Assembly (NCBI RefSeq): GCF_021325795.1
Contig: NZ_JAHPZX010000002.1
Span: forward strand, 62,001-126,000
DNA: 64,000 nt
Source: Bordetella sp. LUAb4
GTDB taxonomy: Bacteria; Pseudomonadota; Gammaproteobacteria; Burkholderiales; Burkholderiaceae_B
Reading direction: 5' to 3'
In this document: one piece after another, positions 1 to 8,306 of the stretch
Numbering within the stretch: position 1 is the first letter of the stretch
Layout: every line of letters starts with the position of its first letter
Translations under genes and position numbers: made by a program
The notes under the pieces: generated by a model
The model's database searches: none
Told to the model about the DNA's origin: nothing
Seen by the model: only the letters and a program-made list of their open reading frames with translations

Positions 1-426
1 CACGACGCGGCCGCTGGAGTCGCTGATGGTGACCTTGACGCTGGCGGCGTCGCCCTGCAGGTCGACACCGATCGGGGTGCTGACGCGGGCGCCCGTGGCG
101 TCGGTGTCGATGTTCAAGGTGGTGCCCGGCACCATCACCTTCTTGCCTATCATGGACACGGCCGACATCGATTGCGACACGTCGACCTGGCCACTGATGG
201 TGGACACCAGGGTCTTCAGGTCGGTGATGCCCTGCACCGTGGAGATCTGCGCCAGCTGGGAAGTCAGCTGCGAGTTGTCCATCGGGTTCAGCGGATCCTG
301 GTTGTTCAGCTGGGTCACCAGCAGCGTCAGGAACTGGTTCTGGATATCGGCCGCACTGCTGGCGGTGCTGGCCGACGAACCCATCGAATTGGAGGACGTG
401 GACGAGGAAGTGGACGAAACGGCCAT
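1..426 (-). CDS. flgD: Flagellar hook assembly protein FlgD (partial)
   Basis: This reading frame runs from an ATG at 426 down to the window edge without a stop, so only the first 142 residues are seen. The Ser/Thr-rich start is followed by QNQFLTLLVTQLNNQDPLNP, the conserved N-terminal block of FlgD, then by a Gln/Ser-rich stretch and the start of the C-terminal domain (GKKVMVPG). FlgD is the scaffold that caps the growing hook in the periplasmic and extracellular part of the flagellum. It lies 37 bp after flgC, in the usual flgB-flgC-flgD order, and is almost certainly co-transcribed with them. The C-terminal half is outside the window. Confidence 0.93.
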   Translation of the reverse strand, partial: MAVSSTSSSTSSNSMGSSASTASSAADIQNQFLTLLVTQLNNQDPLNPMDNSQLTSQLAQISTVQGITDLKTLVSTISGQVDVSQSMSAVSMIGKKVMVPGTTLNIDTDATGARVSTPIGVDLQGDAASVKVTISDSSGRVV

Positions 427-463
427 GAACGGCTCCGGTTGGGCTTACGCGGTGAAGTCCGCG

Positions 464-880
464 TTATTGCCCGATGGTCAAGGTTTTCTGCATCAACGTC
501 TTGGCGGTGTTCAACACCTCGACGTTGGCCTGATAGGAACGCGAGGCCGAGATCATGTTGACGGTCTCGGCGACGGGATCGACATTGGGCATGTTCACGT
601 AGCCATCGCGATCCGCCAGGGGATTGCGCGGGTCGTACAGTCGCTTGAACGGCGACTGGTCCTCGACCACGCCGGCCACGCGCACGCCGCCGATTTCCTG
701 GCCGTAGGCCTGGCCGGCGGGCGGGTTCACCTGGAACACCACCTGGCGGGCGCGATACGGCTGGCCATCGGGCCCGACGGCGCTATCGGCGTTGGCGAGA
801 TTGCTGGCGGCCACGTTCATACGCTGCGACTGCGCGCTCATGGCGGATCCGGCGATGTCGAAGATGCTCAGAAGAGGCAT
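464..880 (-). CDS. flgC: Flagellar basal-body rod protein FlgC
   Basis: FlgC is one of the proximal rod proteins, joining the MS ring to the distal rod FlgG in the periplasm. The 138-residue length is normal for the family. The N-terminal rod signature is clear ([12 protein letters not shown] at about residues 22-33), and the C-terminal heptad helix ([20 protein letters not shown]) is the usual axial-protein coiled coil. It lies 45 bp after flgB and 37 bp before flgD on the same strand. It has no signal peptide, as expected for a type III-exported axial protein. Confidence 0.96.
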   Translation of the reverse strand: MPLLSIFDIAGSAMSAQSQRMNVAASNLANADSAVGPDGQPYRARQVVFQVNPPAGQAYGQEIGGVRVAGVVEDQSPFKRLYDPRNPLADRDGYVNMPNVDPVAETVNMISASRSYQANVEVLNTAKTLMQKTLTIGQ

Positions 881-925
881 GTCTGGTCCCTGGTTTCAGG
901 TTCTTTATGGGTTGTTCGCGCCGCT

Positions 926-1333
926 TTATTCGCTGACGGCGCGCAGCATGTCTTTCACTTGCTGGTTCATCACCGACATGCTGCTTTGGTAATGCAGGGC
1001 GTTGTCGGCGAACTGCACCCGCTCGGCGTTCATATCCACCGTGTTGCCGTCCAGGCTGGCCTGGTAGGGCTGGCGATAGAGCAGATCGGTGGGACCGGCC
1101 TGGCTGGCGGCCTGGGCCGGAATGTGGCGCGCCGAGGTCAGCGCCAGACTGGTGTCGGGCAGACGCATGCGGGTATCCATGGCGTTCTGCATGGCCGAGG
1201 CGAAATCGAAATCGCGCGCCTTGTAATTGGGCGTGTCCGCGTTGGCGATGTTGGCCGACAGCACTTCCTGGCGATTCGCGCGCAAGGCGAGGGATTGCTG
1301 GAAGAACGACAGTTCCTGGCTAAGACGATCCAT
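926..1333 (-). CDS. flgB: Flagellar basal-body rod protein FlgB
   Basis: FlgB is the most proximal rod protein of the basal body. The N-terminal signature SANIANADTPNYKARDFDF is present at about residues 27-45. The open frame extends upstream to 1474, but the ATG at 1333 gives the family-typical start (MDRLSQELSFFQQSLALR) and a 135-residue protein. The extra 47 residues of the longer frame are not FlgB-like. It is the first gene of the flgBCD operon and is divergent from flgA, with a repeat-rich regulatory region between them. Confidence 0.95.
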   Translation of the reverse strand: MDRLSQELSFFQQSLALRANRQEVLSANIANADTPNYKARDFDFASAMQNAMDTRMRLPDTSLALTSARHIPAQAASQAGPTDLLYRQPYQASLDGNTVDMNAERVQFADNALHYQSSMSVMNQQVKDMLRAVSE

Positions 1334-1454
1334 CTGGTGGCCGTTTCCTATAGAGTCTGCGGCAGCGCCGGCCCGGGCGAGTATCGCGCCCGCGGCACCG
1401 TTCCCAAGCTGCACACACGCAGTGCCCGCTTTTCTGGGATGACCAGAATCATAG

Positions 1455-1523
1455 GTTCGCAACCTTGCGAACAATTTCGCAAATAACCCCTGATTTCGCA
1501 GCTAATTCGCCTATTGGTTCGCG
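1455..1523. promoter_or_regulatory. Phased TTCGC repeats in the flgB-flgA divergent promoter region
   Basis: A perfect inverted repeat, GTTCGCAA-CC-TTGCGAAC, lies at 1455-1472. It is followed by further TTCGC cores at 1476, 1495, 1506 and 1518. The spacings from the first core (20, 19, 11 and 12 bp) are near multiples of one or two helical turns, as expected for a regulator that binds one face of the DNA. The second copy continues into AAATAAC, which resembles part of the enteric FlhDC half-site. FlhDC is the natural candidate because flgB and flgA are class 2 genes elsewhere, but this is inference. Confidence 0.5.
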
Positions 1524-1570
1524 CCGGGCCTTCCTACAATTCTCTTACCTTGAAATACCGGGCCTGTCCC

Positions 1571-2293
1571 ATGCCGCGTTTTCTGTTCCGTTTTCTCTCC
1601 GTTGCCGCCCTGGCCGTCCTGACCGCCCTGCCCCTGGCCGCGTCCGCGCAAGACGCCATGCCGCCCCTGGCGCCGCAGGATCCCGCCGCCGTCATCAGCG
1701 TGGCGGACGACTACCTGCGCCAGCAACTGGCCAGCATCTCCCCGAATCCCACCATCAAGTTCGACGAAATCCATACGGACAAGCTACAGGCCTGCGACGA
1801 TCTCAGCGCTTTCATGTCGGCTGGCGCGCGGCCCCGTTCCCGCATGAGCGTGGGCGTGCGCTGCGCCGCCCCGCGCCCCTGGAGCGTCTATGTGCAGGCG
1901 TCCGTCAGCGCGCCGGGCCAGTACTTCGTGGCGGCGCGCACCATCAATTCCGGCGAGCCCATCACGCCCGACGCCCTGGCGCCGCGTGACGGCGATCTGG
2001 TCAACCTGCCGCCCGGCGCGGTCACGGATGGCCAGTCCATCATCGGCATGACCGCCAGCTATCGCATTGCCAGCGGCCAGGCCATCAAGCTGGCCTCCCT
2101 GCGCAGTCCCGGCACGATCCAGCGCGGCCAGACGGTACGGGTCAACGCCCACGGCCGTGGTTTTTCCGTCAGCACCGAGGGCGTGGCCATGGAAAGCGCC
2201 GCGCCGGGCTCCACGGTGCAGGTGCGCACCCCCTCGGGCCAGATCGTCAGCGGCATCGTCCAGCGGACCGGCAACGTCGAAGTCCCCCTTTAA
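1571..2293 (+). CDS. flgA: Flagella basal-body P-ring formation chaperone FlgA
   Basis: FlgA is the periplasmic chaperone needed to assemble the P ring from FlgI. The ATG at 1571 (MPRFLFRFLSVAALAVL) gives a classical Sec signal peptide with likely cleavage after ASA at about residue 25, whereas the upstream in-frame start lacks one. The C-terminal half carries the SAF-type region (RTINSGEPITPDALAPRDGDL, IASGQAIKLASLRSP) and ends with the usual QIVSGIVQRTGNVEV strand. The length of 240 residues fits the family. It is divergent from flgBCD and followed by flgM. Confidence 0.93.
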   Translation: MPRFLFRFLSVAALAVLTALPLAASAQDAMPPLAPQDPAAVISVADDYLRQQLASISPNPTIKFDEIHTDKLQACDDLSAFMSAGARPRSRMSVGVRCAAPRPWSVYVQASVSAPGQYFVAARTINSGEPITPDALAPRDGDLVNLPPGAVTDGQSIIGMTASYRIASGQAIKLASLRSPGTIQRGQTVRVNAHGRGFSVSTEGVAMESAAPGSTVQVRTPSGQIVSGIVQRTGNVEVPL

Positions 2294-2334
2294 ACCGTGT
2301 TACAACATTCCGAACACGCGAATGGCGGCACCCC

Positions 2335-2361
2335 TAAAGTTTGGGGGCGACTTGCCGTTAC
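2335..2361 (+). promoter_or_regulatory. Sigma-28 (FliA) promoter of flgM
   Basis: The -35 element TAAAGTTT (2335-2342) is an exact match to the enteric sigma-28 consensus. After an 11-bp spacer, GCCGTTAC (2354-2361) matches the -10 consensus GCCGATAA at six of eight positions. It lies about 60 bp before the flgM GTG. This fits the known logic in which FliA drives expression of its own anti-sigma factor. Confidence 0.8.
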
Positions 2362-2421
2362 AAGGACATCGAGCGCCTCGACCCGTACCCGCGGTTCGCA
2401 GCCGCAGCACGGAGAAACAAC

Positions 2422-2715
2422 GTGAAAATCAACGCGCCCACTACCCGCCCCACCTTGAGCACCGATTCCGCCCCCCAGCGCAGCTCGCTGGCCCAGGCCT
2501 ATTCCGGCGCCGTGGGCGGCAGCACCGGTGGATCGTCCCAGGTTGCCCTGAGCGACACCTCGCGTGCGCTGTCGGACCTGCAGGACGGCAAATCGGACAT
2601 CGATACGGCCCGCGTGGCTGAAATCAAGGCAGCGATCGCCTCCGGGCAATTGAAGATCGACGCCGGCAAGATCGCGGACGGCATCATCGCCAGTGCCCGC
2701 GAATTGGTGAAATAA
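2422..2715 (+). CDS. flgM: Anti-sigma-28 factor FlgM
   Basis: FlgM binds FliA in the cytoplasm and is exported when the hook is complete, which releases late flagellar transcription. The chosen GTG start at 2422 has GGAG seven bases upstream and gives a 97-residue protein beginning VKINAPTTRPTLS. The frame is open further upstream, but the sigma-28 promoter falls inside that extension. The C-terminal sigma-binding region is recognisable (ARVAEIKAAIASGQLKID, KIADGIIASARELVK). flgN follows 24 bp downstream. Confidence 0.92.
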   Translation: MKINAPTTRPTLSTDSAPQRSSLAQAYSGAVGGSTGGSSQVALSDTSRALSDLQDGKSDIDTARVAEIKAAIASGQLKIDAGKIADGIIASARELVK

Positions 2716-2739
2716 CCTTTACATACTCAGGGCCTAGGT

Positions 2740-3216
2740 ATGGACTACGTGGCGCAATTGCTGGAATGTCTGCGTGAAGAAGACGCGGTCATCGTCGAAT
2801 TCACCGCCCTGCTGGAGGACGAAAGCACCGCGCTGAGCGGGCGCCAGTCCTTCGAGGCGCTGCAAGCCATCACCGACCGCAAGAATGAATTCGCCGCCCG
2901 CCTGGGTGGACTGAGCCATCGCCGCGATACGCTGCAGGAAGAATTGGGCCTGCCGGCGGGGCACGAAGGCACCGAAGCCGCGGTGGCCAGCCATCCGGAA
3001 CTGGCCGAGCCCTGGCAGATCTTGCTGGCCCATTCGGCCAAGGCGGCAGCCATCAACGAACGCAATGGTTCGCTGATCGACATGCATCTGCGCTACACCG
3101 AGGAAGCGCTGGAAACGCTGCGCAATGTCGGCGCCGGCGCGGCGGGCAATCTCTACACCTCCCAAGGACGTTCCGGCGCGGCCGGGGCCTTGCGCAAGGC
3201 TTACGTGGCGCGCTGA
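2740..3216 (+). CDS. flgN: Flagellar export chaperone FlgN
   Basis: FlgN is the cytoplasmic chaperone for the hook-filament junction proteins FlgK and FlgL. This 158-residue protein is almost entirely helical, with the pattern LLECLREEDAVIVEFTALLE near the start and a long central coiled coil. Its identity rests on its position directly after flgM and on this helical character, since FlgN sequences diverge widely. The gene ends just before a bidirectional terminator. Confidence 0.87.
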   Translation: MDYVAQLLECLREEDAVIVEFTALLEDESTALSGRQSFEALQAITDRKNEFAARLGGLSHRRDTLQEELGLPAGHEGTEAAVASHPELAEPWQILLAHSAKAAAINERNGSLIDMHLRYTEEALETLRNVGAGAAGNLYTSQGRSGAAGALRKAYVAR

Positions 3217-3242
3217 GTCATCAAGCAGCATTGGGATTGAAA

Positions 3243-3277
3243 AAAAGCCCACAACAATTTATTTGTTGTGGGCTTTT
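3243..3277. terminator. Bidirectional intrinsic terminator between flgN and flhF
   Basis: A perfect 15-bp stem (3243-3257 with 3263-3277) with a 5-nt loop is flanked by an A run on the left and a T run on the right. It can therefore terminate both the plus-strand flgAMN transcript and the minus-strand flhF transcript, whose genes converge here. Confidence 0.9.
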
Positions 3278-3317
3278 CTCATTTTCCTTGCGAACGCCGT
3301 CATCCCGGGCGATTTAC

Positions 3318-6188
3318 TCAACCGGCCATTTCCACCATGGCGAAGAATCGCAACAAGGCCGGCGGCACCAGGCGCGCGGGCAACTTGCGTTCCGGCCCCA
3401 TGAGGTTCTGCAGCAACCGCCGCATCACCGCGGCATTCTGCGCATGGGCCAGCTGCCAGCAGGCCGCGCCCAACTGGCCGGCCATCAGGGCCTGGCGCTG
3501 CAGGGCGTCGTCGCCCGTCCCCGCACCCGCCAGCGGCTGCCACGCATGAACCATGTAACGGAAGGCGGACTTGGCCTGGTCGTTGAGCACCAGCCAGCGC
3601 GCCACGGCGGCCGCATCGGCCTGCATCACGCTGACATTGGTCAAGCCATACAACACCGACACCACCTTGCCGGCGGGGTCGATCAGCTTGGCGCACACCA
3701 GGCGCATCAGCGCGCCGTCGGTACCGCGCGCCGCCAAGGCCACTTCGGTGCCCGCCGCCCAAAGACGCAGCGCCACCGGTTTGTCGTCCTTCATCAAGGT
3801 CAGGCCCGGCATGTCGCCCGCCTGCCCTACCGGCACATAGCCCAGGGACTTGGCCACCGCTTGCAGAATGGTGGGCGTTTCCTCCTGCATCACCCGCAGC
3901 GCGCCGGTGCAGCGCGACAGCCAGGCATGGCCCTGTTCCGACAACGTCGACCACAGCGTGGCAGTACCGGCGTCGATCACGTGCACGACGGGCAGATGCG
4001 GCAAGGACGAAGCCAGCCATTGGACCCGGGCCGCCAGCGCATCGGCGGGATTGGCGTCCGCCGTGGCAGACGCGCCGGCCGTTTCGTAAGTGGTGACGGC
4101 GCCATGCTGCATGACCAGTTGATGCGCCGGCGCCGCCAAGGCCGCGCCCCGGTCGCTCATCAACAGCGCCGCGTGCAATTGGCCGCCCGGCAGGCCTTCG
4201 CCGCGTAAAGGGGCCTTGCCGTGGATGGCCAGCAAATGACGCTGGCAGGTCGCGGAGAATTCGCTGCGCGTCATCTCCAGCGGCTTGGACCACAGGGCTT
4301 CGGTGGGCAAAGGACGCGCGCCGCCGAATTCGCGCCAACCCAGGCGCGCCTGCACGCAGGCCGGATCGGTGTTGATCCATGCCAGCGCCGCGTCCATCTC
4401 GTCTTCGTCGTCGGCACCCTTGCCCAGCGGCTGGGCCACCGCGGCCGCCAGCAACTGGCGGCGCCGTACCGGGTCCGCCAGCTCGCCGCCGGCGGCTTCA
4501 CGCGACGCCGACCACAGCGCGGCCAGATCGGACTCGCTGGGCGTATAGAGCGCCGGCCGCTTCAGGCAGGCAAAGGCGCCATCGACCAGTTCGGCGGCCA
4601 GCGGTACTTCCATGTGTTCCGGTACCCGCTGGCCCCGCGACACATAGTGGATAGGCAGGCGATGGCGGATGGCGGTGTCCAGGGCGGCCGCATAGCGCGA
4701 AGCCTCGTCCACCTTGGTGATGATGCAGCCCCGGATGGGCTGGTCGCCGACGTTGCGATACGCCTGCGCGACTTCGTCCAGGGTATCGCCCTGGCTGGCC
4801 GCATTGAGCACCAGCAGGCGTTGCACCGGCCGGCCGGCGCCATTGAGCATGGCGGCCTGTTCGGCCACATGACGATCGCGCTGGCTGATACCGGTGGTGT
4901 CGATCAGGATGATCTTGCGATGGCCCAGCTCGGTCAGGGTGGCGCGCAATTCGTCGCCGTCACGCACCGAACGGGTGGGCACGCCCAGCAGGCGGCCGTA
5001 GATCTGCAGCTGTTCGTGCGCACCGATACGGAAATTGTCGGTGGTCAGCATGGCCAACTGGTCGCGGCCCACGCGGGCCACGCAGCGGGCGGCCAGCTTG
5101 GCCAGCGTGGTGGTCTTGCCCACGCCTGTCGGTCCGACCAGGGCGAACACCCCGCCCTCGCCCAGCAATTCGTCTTCGCTGCCCAGGACCGGCAGATGAG
5201 CGACCAGTTCGTCGCGTGCCCAGCCCAGGGCCTGCGCCGCGCTGTATTGACGCGGCAGGCGGTCCATCAATGCACGCACCAGGGCGGAACTGAAGCCTGC
5301 CTCCAGCAAAGTGCGGAACAGCGTGGCGACCACGGGTTCGGCACGCAGGCCTTTGCTCCAGAGCAAACCGTCGATGCGGTTTTCCAGAGTGCCACGCAAG
5401 GTTTCCAGGGCCAGCCGCCATTCTTGCGCGGCGGCGGGCGACTGCTCGGCGTCGGGCGGCGGCGTGTCCTCTTCCACCACGGATAAGGCGCTGTCGGTCA
5501 TGGCGCTGTACGCCACGCCGGCACGCTGGCCGGGTGTCAGGACGGACGCGCCGTTCGGCCCGGGCATTGCCGGTGTAGGGGCTGTCGCGGCGGCCGCATT
5601 CGATGCCTCGGACTGATGGGCCGATTCATGCGCCGGGACGTCGGCCGGCATGTCGGCGATGTCGACGTAACGGGCTGCCATCCGGCCAGGATGCGTCACC
5701 GGCGGCGCCACGGGCGGCACTGTCGGCCGCGCCGCGGCGGCATAAGAAGCGGGCTGCTCCGATGCAGCATAGTCGGCGGGCCGCGCCGCCTCGCGAACGG
5801 GCGGCCGGGAAGGCGTATACGTATAGCCGTCCCCATCGTCGGAGGCGTCGGAGGCATCGGCATCGTACGCCGTGGGCCGCCGCGGCGCGTAGGCTGCCGG
5901 CGCCGGGGCAGCGGCGGCTCGTGGCGGGGCGTAGGCTTGCGGCTGGCGCGGCGCGTAGCTGGGCCGGTAGGCGTGATCCTCCTCGACCGCGCTGGCAACC
6001 TCCTGCAGCGCGGGCTCGGGCCGGCGCAGGCGGCCGTTGTCGTCCAGCGCCGACGGGTCGGTCGCCATGACTTCGATGCCGCCATCGACACTGCGGCTGG
6101 AGATGATCAAGGCGTCAGGCCCCAAGGCCTGGCGGACCTGCCGCATCACTTCGCGGTTGGTCGGGGCAAAGAATCGCAGGATGTTCAA
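3318..6188 (-). CDS. flhF: Flagellar biosynthesis GTPase FlhF with long C-terminal extension
   Basis: FlhF is an SRP-type GTPase that helps place and assemble flagella at the membrane. The N-terminal B domain starts with MNILRFFAPTNREVMRQVR, followed by a low-complexity Pro/Ala/Tyr-rich linker. The NG domain has the P-loop VGPTGVGKTTT at about residue 350, then LTTDNFRIGAHEQL, IDTTGIS and ITKVDEASR. It ends near residue 548. A further stretch of about 400 residues follows, which I cannot assign to a known domain; most FlhF proteins are only 400-500 residues long and end with the GTPase domain. The start overlaps the flhA stop by 4 bp, so the two are translationally coupled. Confidence 0.93.
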   Translation of the reverse strand: MNILRFFAPTNREVMRQVRQALGPDALIISSRSVDGGIEVMATDPSALDDNGRLRRPEPALQEVASAVEEDHAYRPSYAPRQPQAYAPPRAAAAPAPAAYAPRRPTAYDADASDASDDGDGYTYTPSRPPVREAARPADYAASEQPASYAAAARPTVPPVAPPVTHPGRMAARYVDIADMPADVPAHESAHQSEASNAAAATAPTPAMPGPNGASVLTPGQRAGVAYSAMTDSALSVVEEDTPPPDAEQSPAAAQEWRLALETLRGTLENRIDGLLWSKGLRAEPVVATLFRTLLEAGFSSALVRALMDRLPRQYSAAQALGWARDELVAHLPVLGSEDELLGEGGVFALVGPTGVGKTTTLAKLAARCVARVGRDQLAMLTTDNFRIGAHEQLQIYGRLLGVPTRSVRDGDELRATLTELGHRKIILIDTTGISQRDRHVAEQAAMLNGAGRPVQRLLVLNAASQGDTLDEVAQAYRNVGDQPIRGCIITKVDEASRYAAALDTAIRHRLPIHYVSRGQRVPEHMEVPLAAELVDGAFACLKRPALYTPSESDLAALWSASREAAGGELADPVRRRQLLAAAVAQPLGKGADDEDEMDAALAWINTDPACVQARLGWREFGGARPLPTEALWSKPLEMTRSEFSATCQRHLLAIHGKAPLRGEGLPGGQLHAALLMSDRGAALAAPAHQLVMQHGAVTTYETAGASATADANPADALAARVQWLASSLPHLPVVHVIDAGTATLWSTLSEQGHAWLSRCTGALRVMQEETPTILQAVAKSLGYVPVGQAGDMPGLTLMKDDKPVALRLWAAGTEVALAARGTDGALMRLVCAKLIDPAGKVVSVLYGLTNVSVMQADAAAVARWLVLNDQAKSAFRYMVHAWQPLAGAGTGDDALQRQALMAGQLGAACWQLAHAQNAAVMRRLLQNLMGPERKLPARLVPPALLRFFAMVEMAG

Positions 6189-8302
6189 GCCGGGCTCCCG
6201 CCTATCAGCGCGGTCACGCGCACGATACGCTCATCGGGAATTTCAGTATTGGCCAGCACGCCGAGTTGCGGCAGATGATGGCGCAGGAATCGCGAAAGGG
6301 ACGAACGCAGCAGCGGCGACACCACCAGCACCGGGGCGTTGCCCAGCGCCTCCTGGCGTTGCACGGCCGCCTGCGCCTCGCGCAGTACGTTTTCAGCCAG
6401 GCCCGGCTCCAGCACGCCGCTGGTGGAAATCGCCTGCGACAGCACGCGCTCCAGCTTGACGTCCAGGCCGATGACGCGGATTTCGCCGTCGCCCGGGAAC
6501 CACTGCTGCGTGATGGCGCGGCCCAGGGCCCGGCGCGACAGCGCGATCAGCTCGCCCACGTCGGGCTGGCCGCCAGCCGCTGACGCCTGCGCCGACAGGC
6601 GTGGCGCATGTTCGGAAATGGTATCGATGATGGAACGCATGTCGCGGATCGGCACTTCCTCGGCCAGCAGGCCTTGCAGCGTCTTCTGCAGGATGGTCAG
6701 CGACAGCGTCTTGGGCACCAGGTCCTCGACCAGCTTGGGCGCGTCCTTGCCGATGCGATCCAGCAACTGCTGCACTTCCTGGCGGCCCAGCAGCAGCGAG
6801 CCGTGGCGGTGCATCAGGTGGTTCAAGTGCGTGGCCACCACGGTGCTGGCGTCCACCACGGTATAGCCGGCGATCTGTGCCTGGTCGCGCATGGCGGCTT
6901 CGATCCACACCGCCGGCAGGCCGAAGGCCGGATCGGTGGTAACCGTACCCTTGAGCTTCAAGGTGACGCCGCCCGGATCGATGGCCAGCCATTGGCCCGG
7001 CATGGCGACGCCGCGGCCGACTTCCACGCCCGACAGCTGGATAACGTAATCGTTGGGCTTGAGTTCCAGGTTGTCGCGGATGTGCACCACCGGCGGCAGA
7101 AAGCCCACGTCTTGCGCGAATTTCTTGCGCAGGCTGCGGATGCGATGCAGCAACTCGCCGTTCTGCGCGTGGTCGACCAGGGGGATCAGGCGATAGCCGA
7201 CCTCCAGGCCCAGCTGGTCCACCATGGACACGTCTTCCCAGCTGGCTTCGGCGGCAGCCGCCTTGGCCTGGGTCTGGCCCGGATTGGGTTTCTCGGCGGC
7301 GGCCGCCTGTGCGCGCATGTCCCTGCGCACCATGTAATAGCCCGAACCCGCCAGAATGGCCGCCAGCGACAGGAAGGCGATGTGCGGCATATTGGGAATC
7401 AAGCCCATGATGCCGATGATGGCCGCCGTCAGGAACAGCACGCGGGGGTTGGAAAACAACTGCCCCATGATCTGCTGGCCGACGTCCTGGTCGTTGGCCA
7501 CGCGCGACACCACCACACCGGCCGCCGTCGAGATGACCAGCGCCGGGATCTGCGCGACCAGGCCATCGCCGATGGTCAGCAGGGTGTAGACGCGGCCGGC
7601 CTCGCCCACCGACAGGTCATGCTGGGCCACGCCCACCAGCAGGCCGCCGATGACGTTGATCACCATGATCAGCAGGCCCGCCACGGCGTCGCCGCGCACG
7701 AACTTGCTGGCACCGTCCATGGAGCCGTAGAAGTCGGCTTCCTGTGACACTTCGGCGCGCCGCTTGCGGGCTTCGTCCTCGCGGATCAGACCGGCGTTCA
7801 GGTCGGCATCGATGGCCATCTGCTTGCCAGGCATGGCGTCCAGGGTGAAACGCGCGCCCACTTCGGCGATACGTCCGGCACCCTTGGTGATGACGATGAA
7901 GTTGATGATCGTCAGGATGACGAAGACGATGATGCCGATGGCGAAATTGCCGCCCACCAGGAAGTGGCCGAAGGCTTCGATCACCTTGCCGGCGGCATCC
8001 GGGCCGGAGTGGCCGTGCATCAGCACGACGCGGGTGGAAGCCACGTTCAGCGACAGGCGCAGCAATGTCGCGAACAGCAGCACCGACGGGAAAGCGGCGA
8101 AGTCCAGCGGCTTGCGCGTGAACATGGCCACCAGCAGGATCATGATGGCCAGCGAGATATTGAACGTGAACAGCAGGTCCAGGATGAACGCCGGCAAGGG
8201 CAGGATCATCATGCCCAGCACGAGGACGATCAACAAGGGACCAGCCAGCAGGCGCGCCTGGGCAGCGCCGTTGGCCTTGAACATGGCGAGCAATTCGCTC
8301 AT
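6185..8302 (-). CDS. flhA: Flagellar type III export gate protein FlhA
   Basis: FlhA forms the nonameric export gate of the flagellar type III secretion system. The 705-residue protein has about eight membrane segments in its first 330 residues and the conserved FHIPEP-family block PLDFAAFPSVLLFATLLRLSLN near residue 66. The large cytoplasmic domain follows (YRLIPLVDHAQNGELLHRIR; RALGRAITQQW). It starts 4 bp after flhB and overlaps flhF, so flhB-flhA-flhF is one coupled unit. Confidence 0.97.
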   Translation of the reverse strand: MSELLAMFKANGAAQARLLAGPLLIVLVLGMMILPLPAFILDLLFTFNISLAIMILLVAMFTRKPLDFAAFPSVLLFATLLRLSLNVASTRVVLMHGHSGPDAAGKVIEAFGHFLVGGNFAIGIIVFVILTIINFIVITKGAGRIAEVGARFTLDAMPGKQMAIDADLNAGLIREDEARKRRAEVSQEADFYGSMDGASKFVRGDAVAGLLIMVINVIGGLLVGVAQHDLSVGEAGRVYTLLTIGDGLVAQIPALVISTAAGVVVSRVANDQDVGQQIMGQLFSNPRVLFLTAAIIGIMGLIPNMPHIAFLSLAAILAGSGYYMVRRDMRAQAAAAEKPNPGQTQAKAAAAEASWEDVSMVDQLGLEVGYRLIPLVDHAQNGELLHRIRSLRKKFAQDVGFLPPVVHIRDNLELKPNDYVIQLSGVEVGRGVAMPGQWLAIDPGGVTLKLKGTVTTDPAFGLPAVWIEAAMRDQAQIAGYTVVDASTVVATHLNHLMHRHGSLLLGRQEVQQLLDRIGKDAPKLVEDLVPKTLSLTILQKTLQGLLAEEVPIRDMRSIIDTISEHAPRLSAQASAAGGQPDVGELIALSRRALGRAITQQWFPGDGEIRVIGLDVKLERVLSQAISTSGVLEPGLAENVLREAQAAVQRQEALGNAPVLVVSPLLRSSLSRFLRHHLPQLGVLANTEIPDERIVRVTALIGGSPA

Positions 8303-8306
8303 TTAC

